A DNA stretch of 64,000 bases from Saccharopolyspora aridisoli. Its GTDB lineage: Bacteria > Actinomycetota > Actinomycetes > Mycobacteriales > Pseudonocardiaceae. The notes beneath the pieces are model-generated. The model made no database searches, had not been told where the DNA came from, and worked only from the letters and a program-made list of their open reading frames with translations. Positions 46,734 through 56,499 of this stretch are shown here, in pieces (position 1 is the first letter of the stretch; every line of letters begins with the position of its first letter). Position numbers and translations under genes: made by a program. Location: NCBI RefSeq assembly GCF_004348445.1, contig NZ_SMKV01000016.1:85209-149208 (forward strand), in the 5' to 3' direction.

Positions 46734-47518
46734 ACCCCAAGATCGCCCTGGACGGCGTGACCAAGTCCTTCGACCTCGGCCGCGATCGGCTCGTCGCGCT
46801 CGACGACGTGTCCCTGGAGATCGCCGAGAACGAGTTCGTCACCGTCGTCGGCCCCTCCGGATGCGGCAAGAGCACCCTGCTCAACATCCTCGCCGGGCTG
46901 GGGGAACCGACCGCGGGACGCGCCCTCGTCGACGGCGTCCCGGTATCCGGCCCCGGTCCGGACCGCGGGGTGATCTTCCAGCAGTACGCGCTGTTCCCGT
47001 GGCTGACCGTGCGCGGCAACGTCGAGTTCGGGCTGAAGATCGCGGGCGTGCCACGGGATGAGCGCCGGGCGCGTGCGGAGCACTTCATCGACGTCGTCGG
47101 GCTGACCTACTTCGCCGACGTGCTGCCCAAGGCCCTCTCGGGCGGGATGCGGCAGCGCTGCGCCATCGCCCGCGCCTACGCCGTGAACCCGGCGATCCTG
47201 CTGATGGACGAACCCTTCGGGGCCCTCGACGCGCTGACCAGGGTCAAGCTCCAGGACCAACTGCTCAGCGCCTGGGACCAGGAGCGGCGGACGGTCCTGT
47301 TCATCACCCACGACGTCGACGAGGCCGTGTACCTGGCCGACCGGGTGATCGTGATGGCCTCCCGGCCCGGCCGCATCTACGACGTCGTCGAGGTCGAACT
47401 GCCGCACCCGCGCACCGAAGAGGTCCGGCTGAGCGCGGAGTTCACCGCGCTGCGCCATCGGGTCTGGAACTCCGTCTACCACCAGGACAACGACCGCGCC
47501 GTCCCGGCGCGGGACTGA
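46730..47518 (+). CDS. ABC transporter ATP-binding protein (SsuB/TauB type)
   Basis: A 262-residue ATPase. Walker A is [13 protein letters not shown] near residues 38-50, the Q-loop is [12 protein letters not shown], the signature is [16 protein letters not shown], Walker B is [12 protein letters not shown], and the H-loop is [17 protein letters not shown] 46730 overlaps the permease stop by 4 bases. Same reading frame as the ROK gene upstream, which lacks a stop. Full length and intact. Confidence 0.92.
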   Translation: MNPKIALDGVTKSFDLGRDRLVALDDVSLEIAENEFVTVVGPSGCGKSTLLNILAGLGEPTAGRALVDGVPVSGPGPDRGVIFQQYALFPWLTVRGNVEFGLKIAGVPRDERRARAEHFIDVVGLTYFADVLPKALSGGMRQRCAIARAYAVNPAILLMDEPFGALDALTRVKLQDQLLSAWDQERRTVLFITHDVDEAVYLADRVIVMASRPGRIYDVVEVELPHPRTEEVRLSAEFTALRHRVWNSVYHQDNDRAVPARD

Positions 47519-47527
47519 GAGGACGCC

Positions 47528-48511
47528 ATGACCAGCAGGAAGAGATGGCTCGCCGGCGCGCTCGCCGGGATCGTCGTGGCGCTCACCGGGTGTGGTGGCG
47601 GTTCGGAGGCGTCCAACGAGGTCCGGTTCGGCTACATCGGCGACTACAACGGCGCCAGCCTCCTCGCGGTCGCCGAGGACCAGGAGCTGTGGGGGAAGCA
47701 CGGTCTCGACGCCACGGCCAGCGTGTTCACCAACGGGCCGCTGCAGGTCCAGGCGCTGGGCAGCGGTGACCTGGACTTCGGCTACATCGGCCCGGGCGCG
47801 ATGTGGCTGCCCGCTTCCGGTCAGGCCAAGGTCGTCGCGCTGAACACGCTCGGCAACGCCGACCGCGTCATCGCGCAGCCCGGCACCGGCGGCATGGCCG
47901 ACCTGCGGGGCAAGACGATCGGGGTTCCGCGGGGCACCTCCGGGGAGATGATCCTCGATCTGGCGCTGCGACGGGCCGGGATGACGGAGAACGACGTCAA
48001 GGTCGTGCCGATGGACGCCTCGACGATCGTCTCCGCCTTCTCCGCCAAGCGCATCGACGCGGCCGGGTTCTGGTACCCGGCGATCGACACGATCACGAAG
48101 CAGGTCCCGGGTCTGGTCGAGCTGGCCAGGAACTCCGACTTCCGCGGGGAGGTGGAGTTCCCGACCGCCTTCGTCGCGGGCAACGACGTGGTGACCGGTC
48201 AGCAGGACAAGGCCAGGCGCGTGCTGGCGGTGCTGCGGGAGGCGATGCGGTACCGCTCTGCCAACCCCGAGCGCACCATCGAGCTGACCGCCGAGCTGCT
48301 CGAGAAGGATCCGGCGCAGGTTCGCGCCGACGCCGCGAACGTGCAGGTGCTCGGCGCCGAGGAGCTGGACCGGATGACGGCCGACGGCACCGTGCGGAAC
48401 TGGTTGTCCACCATGGACTCCTACTTCACCGGGACCGGCCAGCTCAAGGGGAGCACCGGGCCCGAGAACTACTACACAGGCGATCTGTTCACCTCGGCGG
48501 GCCGACCGTGA
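47528..48511 (+). CDS. ABC substrate-binding lipoprotein (sulfonate/nitrate type)
   Basis: A 327-residue lipoprotein with signal WLAGALAGIVVALTGC (lipobox LTGC, Cys 23). The fold follows the NMT1/SsuA pattern: EVRFGYIGDYNGASLLAVAEDQELWGKHGL, then TNGPLQVQALGSGDLDFGYIGPGA, LRGKTIGVPRGTSGEMIL and ALRRAGMTENDVKVVPMD. It binds a small organic anion outside the cell. The linked sulfatase suggests an organosulfate or sulfonate; the exact ligand is unknown. Confidence 0.88.
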   Translation: MTSRKRWLAGALAGIVVALTGCGGGSEASNEVRFGYIGDYNGASLLAVAEDQELWGKHGLDATASVFTNGPLQVQALGSGDLDFGYIGPGAMWLPASGQAKVVALNTLGNADRVIAQPGTGGMADLRGKTIGVPRGTSGEMILDLALRRAGMTENDVKVVPMDASTIVSAFSAKRIDAAGFWYPAIDTITKQVPGLVELARNSDFRGEVEFPTAFVAGNDVVTGQQDKARRVLAVLREAMRYRSANPERTIELTAELLEKDPAQVRADAANVQVLGAEELDRMTADGTVRNWLSTMDSYFTGTGQLKGSTGPENYYTGDLFTSAGRP

Positions 48512-50004
48512 ACCAGCGCAACATCCTGTTCCTGATGACCGACCAGCACCGGACCGACACCCTCGGCGCCTACGGCAACCCGATGGCCGCGACGCCGAAC
48601 CTCGACGAGCTGGCCGCCACCGGGACCCGCTTCGACCGCTGGTACACCCCGACCGCCATCTGCACGCCCGCGCGCGCCAGCCTGCTCACCGGGCAGGCAC
48701 CGTTCCGGCACAAGCTGCTGGCCAACTACGAGCGCAACGTCGGCTACATCGAGGACCTGCCCGAGGGCCAGTTCACGTTCTCGGAAGCGTTGCGCGGCCG
48801 CGGCTACAACTGCGGGCTCATCGGCAAGTGGCACGTCGGGACGCGGAAGTCAGCCGGTGACTTCGGTTTCGACGGGCCGAACCTCCCGGGCTGGCACAAC
48901 CCGGTCGACCACCCCGACTACCTGGCCCACCTCGCCGACAACGACCTCCCGCCGTACGAGATCAGCGACCGCATCCGCGGCACCCTGCCCAACGGCGGTC
49001 CGGGCAACCTGCTGGCGGCGCGGTTGCGCCAACCCGTGGAGGCGACCTTCGAGCACTACCTGGCGACCCGCGCCATCGAGATGATGGAACGCTACGCCGC
49101 CGACGCACGCGAGCACGACAAGCCGTTCTTCCTGGAGCTGAGCTTCTTCGGCCCGCACCTGCCCTACATCATCCCCGACGAGTTCTTCGACATGTTCGAC
49201 TCGGAGGAGGTACCGCTGCCGCGTTCGGTCGCCGAGACCTTCCACGGAAAACCCCCGGTGCAGCAGAACTACAGCGCGCACTGGACGTTCGACACGATGC
49301 CGCTGGAGACCACCCGCAAGCTCATCGCCGTGTACTGGGGGTACGTGGCGCTGATCGATCACGAGATCGGTCGGGTCCTCGACGCGATGCGGCGCCTGGG
49401 CCTGGCCGACGACACGGTGGTGTTCTTCACCTGCGACCACGGCGAGTTCACCGGTTCCCACCGGCTGCACGACAAGGGGCCGGCGATGTACGAGGACATC
49501 TACCGGACGCCGGGCATCGTGCGCGTGCCCGGTGAGCCGGGGGGAGTGGTGCGGTCGGAGTTCGTCAGCCTGCTGGACTGCACCGCCACCATCCTCGAAC
49601 TGGCCGGCATCGATCCGGAACCCGCCGTGGATTCCCGGAGCCTGCTCCCGCTCGTGTCCGATGAGGACGGTGTGGAGTGGCCCGAGGAGATCGTCTGCGA
49701 GTTCCACGGGCACCACTTCCCGTACCCGCAGCGAATGCTGCGCACCGACCGGTACAAGCTCGTGGTCAACCCGGACTCGGTCAACGAGCTCTACGACCTC
49801 GAAGCCGACCCGGACGAGCTCATCAACCGCTACCCGCACCCGGAGATGGCGGAGGTCCGAGCCGGTCTGATGCGCCGGCTCTACGACCTGCTCCGAGAGC
49901 GGGGTGACAACTTCTACCACTGGATGACCTCGATGTACGAGGTCGGAGAAGTCGCCTACGACCCCACCCTCAGCGGCCTCGACGAGGGCAGCTACCAGCG
50001 CTGA
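48508..50004 (+). CDS. Type I sulfatase of the organosulfur operon
   Basis: A 498-residue sulfatase. It starts NILFLMTDQHRTDTLGAYG and has the formylglycine site AICTPARASLLTG (CxPxR, near residue 52), GLIGKWHVGT, FFLELSFFGPHLPYIIP, the metal motif FFTCDHGEFTGSH and RTDRYKLVVNP. The form is closer to choline-sulfatase and similar small-substrate enzymes than to arylsulfatases. No signal peptide, so it probably works on imported sulfate esters. GTG 48508 overlaps the binding-protein stop by 4 bases. Confidence 0.88.
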   Translation: MNQRNILFLMTDQHRTDTLGAYGNPMAATPNLDELAATGTRFDRWYTPTAICTPARASLLTGQAPFRHKLLANYERNVGYIEDLPEGQFTFSEALRGRGYNCGLIGKWHVGTRKSAGDFGFDGPNLPGWHNPVDHPDYLAHLADNDLPPYEISDRIRGTLPNGGPGNLLAARLRQPVEATFEHYLATRAIEMMERYAADAREHDKPFFLELSFFGPHLPYIIPDEFFDMFDSEEVPLPRSVAETFHGKPPVQQNYSAHWTFDTMPLETTRKLIAVYWGYVALIDHEIGRVLDAMRRLGLADDTVVFFTCDHGEFTGSHRLHDKGPAMYEDIYRTPGIVRVPGEPGGVVRSEFVSLLDCTATILELAGIDPEPAVDSRSLLPLVSDEDGVEWPEEIVCEFHGHHFPYPQRMLRTDRYKLVVNPDSVNELYDLEADPDELINRYPHPEMAEVRAGLMRRLYDLLRERGDNFYHWMTSMYEVGEVAYDPTLSGLDEGSYQR

Positions 50005-50009
50005 TCAGG

Positions 50010-50290
50010 CCGTCAGGTCGCGGATCAACCGCGCTCCGGTTGCGTCGGAGTTGACCGAGGCTCCGGCGCGATCGTGGTCCTCACCTCGATCGCCCACCCG
50101 GTGTCTCCCCTCCACGGCCCCGCTGCCGTGCGCCAGCGCCAAGTCCGCGCTGGCCGCCTACAGCAAGGGGCTCGCCAACGATGGGCCCGCACGGCATCCG
50201 CGTCAACTCCCTCCTCCTGGGCTTCGTCGAGACGGAGGGGCACGCCAACTCCTGGGCAGATCGACACCTGGACGGACCGAACCGCCCCCG
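50010..50290 (+). pseudogene. Broken short-chain dehydrogenase (SDR)
   Basis: Fragments in consecutive frames: IVVLTSIAHPVSPLHGP, then PCASAKSALAAYSKGLANDG, then PHGIRVNSLLLGFVETEG. These are the SDR segments around the catalytic Ser, the YxxxK motif (here CASAK, so Tyr is lost) and the GIRVNxxxPGxxxT motif. The NAD-binding first half and the C-terminus are missing. Confidence 0.6.
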
Positions 50291-50334
50291 GCCCCAGTCC
50301 TCGGACGTCGCCTTCGGTGCTCAAGCGATCGCGC

Positions 50335-50370
50335 ACGGGTTCCGGCAGCTGGTGAGCTGCCGGAACCCGT
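50335..50370. terminator. Perfect 16-bp hairpin
   Basis: ACGGGTTCCGGCAGCT (50335-50350) and AGCTGCCGGAACCCGT (50355-50370) with a GGTG loop. It lies between the convergent sulfatase operon and MHS transporter gene and may end transcription in either direction. Confidence 0.6.
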
Positions 50371-50548
50371 TGTGCACTCGGTGTTCCAGTGCTGGTGCTG
50401 CGATGGGCCCTCGCTTCGGGCGATGGCTCGTCGAGGACGGTGCGCTCGTCCTCATCGAGGTGGTGGGTCAACGACGCGTTCGGGTTCCTGCGGATCGTCG
50501 AGGACCACCGTGTGCGTGCCGAGGGAATGCGCGCTGGGTACGCACCGC
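50371..50548. other. Short gap with possible gene debris
   Basis: Coding-like pieces on the plus strand in two frames (RWLVEDGALVLIEVV, then NDAFGFLRIVEDHRVRAEGM) suggest a second decayed gene after the SDR remnant. No family recognised. Confidence 0.25.
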
Positions 50549-51859
50549 TCAGAGCTTGGTCGGAGTCGGTGCGTCGCTGAGGTCGCGCTTGTAGGTCTCG
50601 GCGAGCAGGTAGGTCGACACGAACGAGATCAGGCACAGCACGACGACGTACCCGGCGATGGAGAAGGAGCTTCCCGTCGCCGCGAACAGCGCGGTGCAGA
50701 TCATCGGAGCGATGCCGCCGCCGAGGATCGCCGCGATCTGGTAAGCCAGCGAGGCGCCGCTGTAGCGGAGCCGGGTGCTGAACAGCTCCGAGAAGAACGC
50801 CGACTGCGGCCCGTAGACGGCGGTGCGGCACGCCTGCACGACCAGCCCGGCCAGCAGGAACAGCCCGATCGAGCCGCTGTCGACCAGCATGATCCAGGGC
50901 ACCGCGAACAGGCCGAGCGCCAGCATCCCGCCCAGCGCCATGCCACGTCGGCCCATGCGGTCCGAGAGCAGGCCGAACGCCATCATGAGCGGGATGTCGA
51001 CCGCCGCCAGCAACGCGTTCGCGCTCAGGATCGTCGTGCGCTCGTAGTCGAGGGTCTTGGTGGCGTAGGAGACGATCCAGGTGGTGCCGACGTAGAACGT
51101 GGCGTTGGTGGCGAGGAAGGACCCGGCGGCGAGCAGGATCGTCTTCGGGTGCTCGCGCAGCACCTCGATCACCGGCATCCGCTGGGCGCGCTCCTTCTCG
51201 TCGCGCTGCACGGCCTGCTGGAACACGGGGCTCTCGCTGATCCTGAGCCGGATGGCGAAGCCGACGACGATCAGAGCAGCGCTGCACAGGAACGGGACAC
51301 GCCAGCCCCACGCGAGGAAAGTCTCCTCGGACATGTTCGCCGACAGCGCCGTGAACGTCAGGTTGCCCAGCAGCAGTCCCGCCGGCACACCCACCTGCGG
51401 CCAGCTCCCGTAGAAACCGCGTTTCCCCTTCGGCGCGTGCTCGACGGCCATGAGCGCCGCTCCGCCCCACTCGCCGCCGACGCCGATGCCCTGGGTGAAG
51501 CGCAGCAGCGTCAGCAGGATCGGGGCCCACACGCCGATCGTGGCGTAGGTCGGTAGCAGTCCCATCAGCAGCGTCGCGACGCCCATCAGCATCAGCGAGC
51601 CGATGAGCATGGGTTTGCGCCCGAGCTTGTCGCCGTAGTGGGCGAACAGCACGCCGCCGACCGGGCGCGCCAGGAAGCCGACGGCGAAGGTCGCGAAGGC
51701 GGCGACGGTGCCCACGACGGGGTCGAACTTCGGGAAGAACAACTGGTTGAACACCAGCGCTGCGGCGGTGCCGTAGATGAAGAAGTCGTACCACTCGATG
51801 GTGGTGCCGATGAGGCTGGCGAGCGCGACTCGACGCGCACTCGTCGCGGTGGCGGCCAT
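50549..51859 (-). CDS. MFS transporter, metabolite:H+ symporter (MHS) type
   Basis: A 436-residue, 12-helix transporter. It begins LASLIGTTIEWYDFFIYGTA (residues 10-29), characteristic of MHS members such as ShiA, KgtP and ProP, and has motif A twice (HYGDKLGRKPMLIG and LSDRMGRRGMALGG) and FTQGIGVGGEWGGAALMAVE. Members import organic acids or betaines. ATG 51859 has GGAGG eight bases upstream. The substrate is unknown. It stands alone. Confidence 0.85.
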   Translation of the reverse strand: MAATATSARRVALASLIGTTIEWYDFFIYGTAAALVFNQLFFPKFDPVVGTVAAFATFAVGFLARPVGGVLFAHYGDKLGRKPMLIGSLMLMGVATLLMGLLPTYATIGVWAPILLTLLRFTQGIGVGGEWGGAALMAVEHAPKGKRGFYGSWPQVGVPAGLLLGNLTFTALSANMSEETFLAWGWRVPFLCSAALIVVGFAIRLRISESPVFQQAVQRDEKERAQRMPVIEVLREHPKTILLAAGSFLATNATFYVGTTWIVSYATKTLDYERTTILSANALLAAVDIPLMMAFGLLSDRMGRRGMALGGMLALGLFAVPWIMLVDSGSIGLFLLAGLVVQACRTAVYGPQSAFFSELFSTRLRYSGASLAYQIAAILGGGIAPMICTALFAATGSSFSIAGYVVVLCLISFVSTYLLAETYKRDLSDAPTPTKL

Positions 51860-51904
51860 TCGGTCGACCTCCGGGGGTGTTGAGCTGCGGCTGTGACCCA
51901 AATA

Positions 51905-51957
51905 ACTAACGGTGTAAGTTTTAGGGACCGTAGCGATCCGGGCGAATCATCACAAGA
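51905..51957 (-). promoter_or_regulatory. Promoter and palindrome upstream of the MHS transporter
   Basis: Read on the minus strand, TTGTGA and TACGGT are 17 bases apart (about 51957 to 51930), and ACTTACACCGTTAGT (51919-51905), an imperfect 15-base palindrome of the TetR-operator kind, follows. A repressor here would block early elongation. No regulator gene is adjacent. Confidence 0.4.
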
Positions 51958-52170
51958 GGCACGTCTCGACCGATCTCGGTAGAAAGTTTCGGAAAAGGGT
52001 CGTCGACGAGTCTCTCTTCCGTCATTTCCCTCCCAGCTGTGCTTCGAGGGTGTGCTGTTTCGAGCTGTGTGCGTCGAAAGTGTTTCGGAAAGCGCGGTTG
52101 ACCGCGCTTCCGCGTCACCGCATACTCGGTCCGATCGTCAGTCTCACGTCAGCGCGCTCGAGAGGATGCG

Positions 52171-52857
52171 GTGGACATGTCAGCGAGGACGAGGGCGCGC
52201 GCCTGCGTCGCCGGCGTGGTCTTGGTGGCGGCGGTTCTGGTGGCCCCGGCGGCGGCCTCCGCTCGGCCCGCGTGCTCGGGCCACGTCGGGCTCACCTTCG
52301 ACGACGGGCCCGGCGACACCACAGCGGAGCTGCTGAACGCCCTGCGGGAGAATGGTTTGCGCGCAACGATGTTCAACCGCGGCGACGGCGCGGACGCGCA
52401 CCCGGCGCTGGTGGAGGAGCAGGTCGACGCGGGGATGTGGGTAGGCAACCACAGCTACGGCCACCTGCACATGACGCAGCTGACCCGGTCCGAAATGGAC
52501 GATGAGATCTCCCGCGCGCAGGAGGCCATCGCCGGCGCGGGCGGCGGGACCCCGAACCTGTTCCGCCCGCCCTACGGGGAGACCAACGAAACCCTGCGCG
52601 GGGTCGCCGAGTCCCACGGCCTCACCGAGATCATCTGGGACGTCGACTCCTTGGACTGGAACAACGCCACGGTCGACCAGATCGTGGAGGCCAACGCCCG
52701 CCTCACCGACGGCCAGGTCATCCTCATGCACGACTGGGCGCCCAACACCCTCGAAGCGATCCCCAGGATCGCGGAGGTCCTGGAGGGCAAGGGCCTCTGC
52801 CCGGGAGCGATCTCGCCGCGCACCGGCCAGGCGGTTGCCCCCGACGAACTCCCGTGA
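52171..52857 (+). CDS. Secreted polysaccharide deacetylase (NodB domain)
   Basis: A 228-residue CE4 enzyme. An N-terminal signal with Arg-rich start and hydrophobic VVLVAAVLVAPAAASA precedes the NodB domain: VGLTFDDGPGD (metal Asp), GNHSYGHLHM (H-x3-H), FRPPYGETN and a final VILMHDW. It would remove N- or O-acetyl groups from chitin, peptidoglycan or xylan. GTG 52171 is five bases after AGAGGA; ATG 52177 is the alternative. Confidence 0.88.
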   Translation: MDMSARTRARACVAGVVLVAAVLVAPAAASARPACSGHVGLTFDDGPGDTTAELLNALRENGLRATMFNRGDGADAHPALVEEQVDAGMWVGNHSYGHLHMTQLTRSEMDDEISRAQEAIAGAGGGTPNLFRPPYGETNETLRGVAESHGLTEIIWDVDSLDWNNATVDQIVEANARLTDGQVILMHDWAPNTLEAIPRIAEVLEGKGLCPGAISPRTGQAVAPDELP

Positions 52858-52896
52858 GGTGGTGGACCGCTGTGTCGCGAGGGGAGTGCCCGACGG

Positions 52897-53664
52897 TCAG
52901 CCCTGGTCCTGCTCGCGGGTGAGGAACGGGTGGGCGTGGCTCAGGACTTCCGCCGTGTTGCGCCAGGCTCGGACGTGGTCCGCGTCCGGGATGGAGGCGA
53001 ACGGAGTGCCGGTCCGGGTCGCGAAGGTGCGCATCGGGTCGTGCCAGGGATCGGCCGTGCCCGCGTACATCAGCTGCGGGACGGTGGCGCGTTCCAGTGA
53101 TTCGTGGACGCCCGGTTCGTCGCGGAAGGCCTCGTAGTTCGCGCGGAGCGCCTCAGGGGCGACGGCGTCGATGACGGCCGCGTAGGCGGGGTTGGCGCGA
53201 GCGCCCTGCCGCATCAGCGGCCAGGGATCGGTGTCAGCGGGGAGCCCGAGCTCGTCGAGCATGGCCTCGACCGCCGAGCGGAAACCGTTGATCGGGTCGA
53301 AAGCGCCCGCCACGAGGCAGCTGAGCCGGTCCGGTGCGTGCAACGCGACGGCGTAGCCGGTCAGGGCACCGAGCGAATAGCCCCAGAACGCCGTTTCGCC
53401 CAGTCCGAGGTCGTCGAGGACGGCCGTGACGGACTCCGCGCGACGGGCCAGCGAGTAGTCGGCGGGTGTTACCGGGGCTGAGCTCGCGCCGAGCCCGAGC
53501 GGATCGACGGTGATCACCGTGTGGGTGGTCGCGAGGACCGAGGTGTAACCAGCCCTGGTCCACTGCGCGCCGGTCTGGAACATACCCGGGTGCAGCACCA
53601 GCGGTGGCCCGGCACCAACGACCTCGTAAGCGATCTTCAGACCACCGCGCTGCGCGATCGGCAC
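52897..53664 (-). CDS. Alpha/beta hydrolase
   Basis: A 255-residue hydrolase with a serine nucleophile: FWGYSLGALTGYAV (GYSLG), the oxyanion region VLHPGMFQTG, the acid in YAGTADPWHDP and the catalytic His in IPDADHVRAW. Members include esterases, lactonases and acyl hydrolases; the substrate cannot be named. GTG 53664 was preferred to ATG 53697 because AGGAGG lies five bases upstream of it. It is separated from the glucosidase operon by a hairpin. Confidence 0.82.
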   Translation of the reverse strand: MPIAQRGGLKIAYEVVGAGPPLVLHPGMFQTGAQWTRAGYTSVLATTHTVITVDPLGLGASSAPVTPADYSLARRAESVTAVLDDLGLGETAFWGYSLGALTGYAVALHAPDRLSCLVAGAFDPINGFRSAVEAMLDELGLPADTDPWPLMRQGARANPAYAAVIDAVAPEALRANYEAFRDEPGVHESLERATVPQLMYAGTADPWHDPMRTFATRTGTPFASIPDADHVRAWRNTAEVLSHAHPFLTREQDQG

Positions 53665-53713
53665 GTGCTCCTCCTGGACCCGGGGTTCGGTCAGCATGGC
53701 ACGCCCCGGCCCC

Positions 53714-53747
53714 GGGCGTGGGGGTTCCCGCGGAAACCCCCACGCCC
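53714..53747 (-). terminator. Hairpin terminator of the alpha-glucoside operon
   Basis: GGGCGTGGGGGTTCC (53714-53728) pairs with GGAAACCCCCACGCCC (53732-53747) with one bulged base and a short CGC loop. It lies downstream of the glucosidase stop and before the hydrolase gene. The remaining bases up to 53980 hold no gene. Confidence 0.6.
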
Positions 53748-53980
53748 CAGGGCTGGGTCGGGATCGTCTAGCGCATCGCCGGGATGTCCGGCAGGGCGAA
53801 ACGACGAGTGCGCTGCCCTGGTTCAGCTCGCCCACCGGCAACGAAGAGGGCCGCCGCCTCGCGGATTTCAGTGGAAACCCGGTCAGAGGGCCGGTGGGCG
53901 CTGGAACTGCAGGGGTGATTGGGACCCGATGACGGCGGTAGTCCGGGTGGTGCCGCCGGGGCCGGAAGTGGTGCCGTTGT

Positions 53981-55657
53981 TCAGTCGGCCAACCACACCG
54001 CTGTGTCGGTGGGCAGGTGGTCGTCGGCCAGGTCGTCGCTGGCGAGCAGGACCCGGTCGTGCTCGGGCAGCGGCTGGGGCTCGCTCGACATGTTGACCAC
54101 GCAGGTGAACCCGGGTTCGCGGTGGAACGCCAGGACGCCGCTGGGGGAGTCCAGCCAGCGCATCCCGCCTTCGCCCAGCGCGCCGAGCTCGCGCCGCAGA
54201 CGCAGTGCCGCGCGGTAGAGCTCCAGCGTCGAGGCCGCATCGCCGTCCTGCGCCTCGGCGGTCCGGTCTTGCCAGTCAGCCGGCTGGGGGAGCCAGGGTT
54301 CCGCGGAACCGTGGGGGCCGAAGCCGAACGGCGGGGCCGAACCCGACCACGGCAGCGGCACCCGGCATCCGTCGCGACCCCGCTCGGTGTGACCCGAGCG
54401 CTCCCACATCGGGTCTTGCAGGGCCTCCTCGGGGAGGTCCTCGACCTCCGGGAGCCCGAGCTCCTCTCCTTGGTAGACGTAGGCGCCGCCGGGCAGCGCG
54501 AGCATCAGCAGCGCCGCCGCCCGCGACCGGCGGGTTCCGCGGGCCAGGTCCGGTTCGTCGAGCACCAGCTCGTCCTCGCCGATCGCGCGCTGGTCGTGCG
54601 GCACCCACGCGGTTTCCCTGCCGTACCGGGTCACGTGGCGGGGCACGTCGTGGTTGGACAACACCCACGTCGGCGGTGCACCCACGGCGGTCAAGCTCGC
54701 CATCGTCGAGTCGATGACCTCGCGCATCCGCTCCGGGCTCCACGGGCACTTCAGGAAGTCGAAGTTGAACGCTGTGTGCAGACCACCCGGCCGCAGGTAC
54801 CGGGCGAGCCGTTCCGGCGACGGCGCCCAAGCCTCGGCGACGAACTTGCGCTCCCCCGGGTACTCGTCGGCGATGCGGCGCCACCGGCGGTAGATCTCGT
54901 GCACCTCATCGCGGTCCCAGTGCGGGTGCGCGAGGCGCTCGTCCGGTTCGCCGGTCAGGTCCGGCAACTCCGGGTCCTTGACCAGTCCGTGCGCGACGTC
55001 GATTCGGAAGCCGTCCACGCCGCGGTCGAACCAGAACCGCAGGACGTCGGCGAACTCGTCGTGGACCTCGGGGTTCGCCCAGTTGAGATCGGGCTGTTCA
55101 GGTGCGAACAGGTGCAGGTACCACTCCCCGTCGGCCACCCGGGTCCAGGCGGGACCGCCGAACACCGACCGCCAGTTGTTCGGCGGCCGGTCACCGTCGG
55201 CGCCCAGGCCGGGCCGGAAGACGAAGCGCTGGCGCTCCGCCGTTCCCGGTCCGGCGGCGAGTGCGGCCTGGAACCAGCGGTGCTGGTCGGAGGTGTGGTT
55301 GGGCACGATGTCCGGGATGATGCGCAGCCCGTGCTCGTGCGCGTCGGCGATCAGCTTCTCCGCGTCGGCGAGGGTGCCGAAGCGCGGATCGATGTCGCGG
55401 AAGTCGGCCACGTCGTAGCCCGCGTCCGCCTGCGGCGAGCGGTACCACGGGTTGATCCACAACGCGTCGACACCCAGGTCCCGCAGGTAGGGCAACTTCG
55501 ACCGGATGCCCTCGATGTCGCCCATCCCGTCGCCGTCGCCGTCGGCGAAGCTGCGGATGTAGACCTGGTAGATCACCGCGTCGCGCCACCACGGGTCGTC
55601 ATCAGAGCGATTGTGCTGCAACGGGCCTCCTCCTCCGAACGAGTCCACTGCTGTCAT
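53981..55657 (-). CDS. Alpha-glucosidase, GH13
   Basis: A 558-residue oligo-alpha-glucosidase. GH13 regions are visible: [12 protein letters not shown] (region I), [10 protein letters not shown] with the nucleophile Asp (II), FVAEAWAP with the acid Glu (III) and [10 protein letters not shown] (IV). The [21 protein letters not shown] start is that of bacterial alpha-1,4- or 1,6-glucosidases and trehalose-related enzymes. No signal peptide, so it hydrolyses imported sugars. ATG 55657 overlaps the permease stop by 4 bases. Confidence 0.92.
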   Translation of the reverse strand: MTAVDSFGGGGPLQHNRSDDDPWWRDAVIYQVYIRSFADGDGDGMGDIEGIRSKLPYLRDLGVDALWINPWYRSPQADAGYDVADFRDIDPRFGTLADAEKLIADAHEHGLRIIPDIVPNHTSDQHRWFQAALAAGPGTAERQRFVFRPGLGADGDRPPNNWRSVFGGPAWTRVADGEWYLHLFAPEQPDLNWANPEVHDEFADVLRFWFDRGVDGFRIDVAHGLVKDPELPDLTGEPDERLAHPHWDRDEVHEIYRRWRRIADEYPGERKFVAEAWAPSPERLARYLRPGGLHTAFNFDFLKCPWSPERMREVIDSTMASLTAVGAPPTWVLSNHDVPRHVTRYGRETAWVPHDQRAIGEDELVLDEPDLARGTRRSRAAALLMLALPGGAYVYQGEELGLPEVEDLPEEALQDPMWERSGHTERGRDGCRVPLPWSGSAPPFGFGPHGSAEPWLPQPADWQDRTAEAQDGDAASTLELYRAALRLRRELGALGEGGMRWLDSPSGVLAFHREPGFTCVVNMSSEPQPLPEHDRVLLASDDLADDHLPTDTAVWLAD

Positions 55658-56499
55658 TTGAGCCCGCCCGAGGTCAGACCGGCGATGATGCGGCGCTGGA
55701 AGATCAGCACGGCGACGACCAGCGGCACGGTGACGATCACGCCTGCCGCCATCTGGGTGCCGAAGGGCTGTTCGTGCCCCTGCGCGCCGACGAACTTCGA
55801 GATGGCGACCGTGACGGTCTGCATCTCCTTCTCGTTGACCATGGTCAGCGCGATGATGAACTCGTTCCAGGCCATGATGAAGGTCAGGATCGCCGTGGTG
55901 AACACGCCGGGCGCCGCCAGCGGGACGATCACCTTGCGGAAGGCCTGACCGGGCGTGCAGCCGTCCACCATCGCCGCCTGCTCCAGCTCCACCGGCATCT
56001 GGCGGAAGAACGTCGTCAGGTTCCACACCGCCAGCGGCAGCGCGAACGACAGGCTCGGCAGCACCATCGCCTGGTAGGTGTTGATCCAGCCGATGTCGGT
56101 GAACAGCTTGAGCAGCGGCACGATCAGCGAGATCCCGGGGAACATCGAGCAGGCGATGATCAGCGCCAGCACCGCGTTCTTGCCGCGGAACTGCAACCGC
56201 GCCAACGCGTAGGCGGTCGTCATGCCGATGACCAGGGTCAGCAGCGTGGTCACCGAGGCGACCACGAAGCTGTTCAGCAGCGCCCAGCCGAACCCCACGT
56301 CGGGGTCGAAGACGGCGCGGAAGTTCTCCAGCGACCACACCGCGGGCAGCGGGCTGAGGTCGAACTGGTCGGACGGGCGCCGGAACGCGGTGGCCGTCAT
56401 CCAGTAGAACGGGGCCAGGCAGTACAGCACGATCACCGCGACACCCGCGTGCGGCAACCAGCGCTTCCAGTGTCGGACCGAGGGCGAACCGGTCATCAC
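55654..56499 (-). CDS. Sugar ABC permease (MalG/LacG type)
   Basis: A 281-residue, six-helix permease of the CUT1 family. It has [22 protein letters not shown] and the EAA loop [28 protein letters not shown], which docks with the ATPase. Either GTG 56499 (4-base overlap) or ATG 56496 is the start. No ATP-binding gene is in this operon, so a shared MsiK-type ATPase elsewhere is expected, as in other actinomycetes. Confidence 0.9.
   Translation of the reverse strand: MMTGSPSVRHWKRWLPHAGVAVIVLYCLAPFYWMTATAFRRPSDQFDLSPLPAVWSLENFRAVFDPDVGFGWALLNSFVVASVTTLLTLVIGMTTAYALARLQFRGKNAVLALIIACSMFPGISLIVPLLKLFTDIGWINTYQAMVLPSLSFALPLAVWNLTTFFRQMPVELEQAAMVDGCTPGQAFRKVIVPLAAPGVFTTAILTFIMAWNEFIIALTMVNEKEMQTVTVAISKFVGAQGHEQPFGTQMAAGVIVTVPLVVAVLIFQRRIIAGLTSGGLK

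Noticed and set aside
44564..47518. A natural ROK-ABC ATPase fusion protein of 984 residues
   Set aside because: The middle 270 codons are the out-of-frame shadow of the permease gene, and both end domains have their own proper starts. A lost stop explains it better.
53752..53980. Possible small gene between hydrolase and glucosidase
   Set aside because: Frames are open only because of GC content; no start with a ribosome site and no family resemblance.
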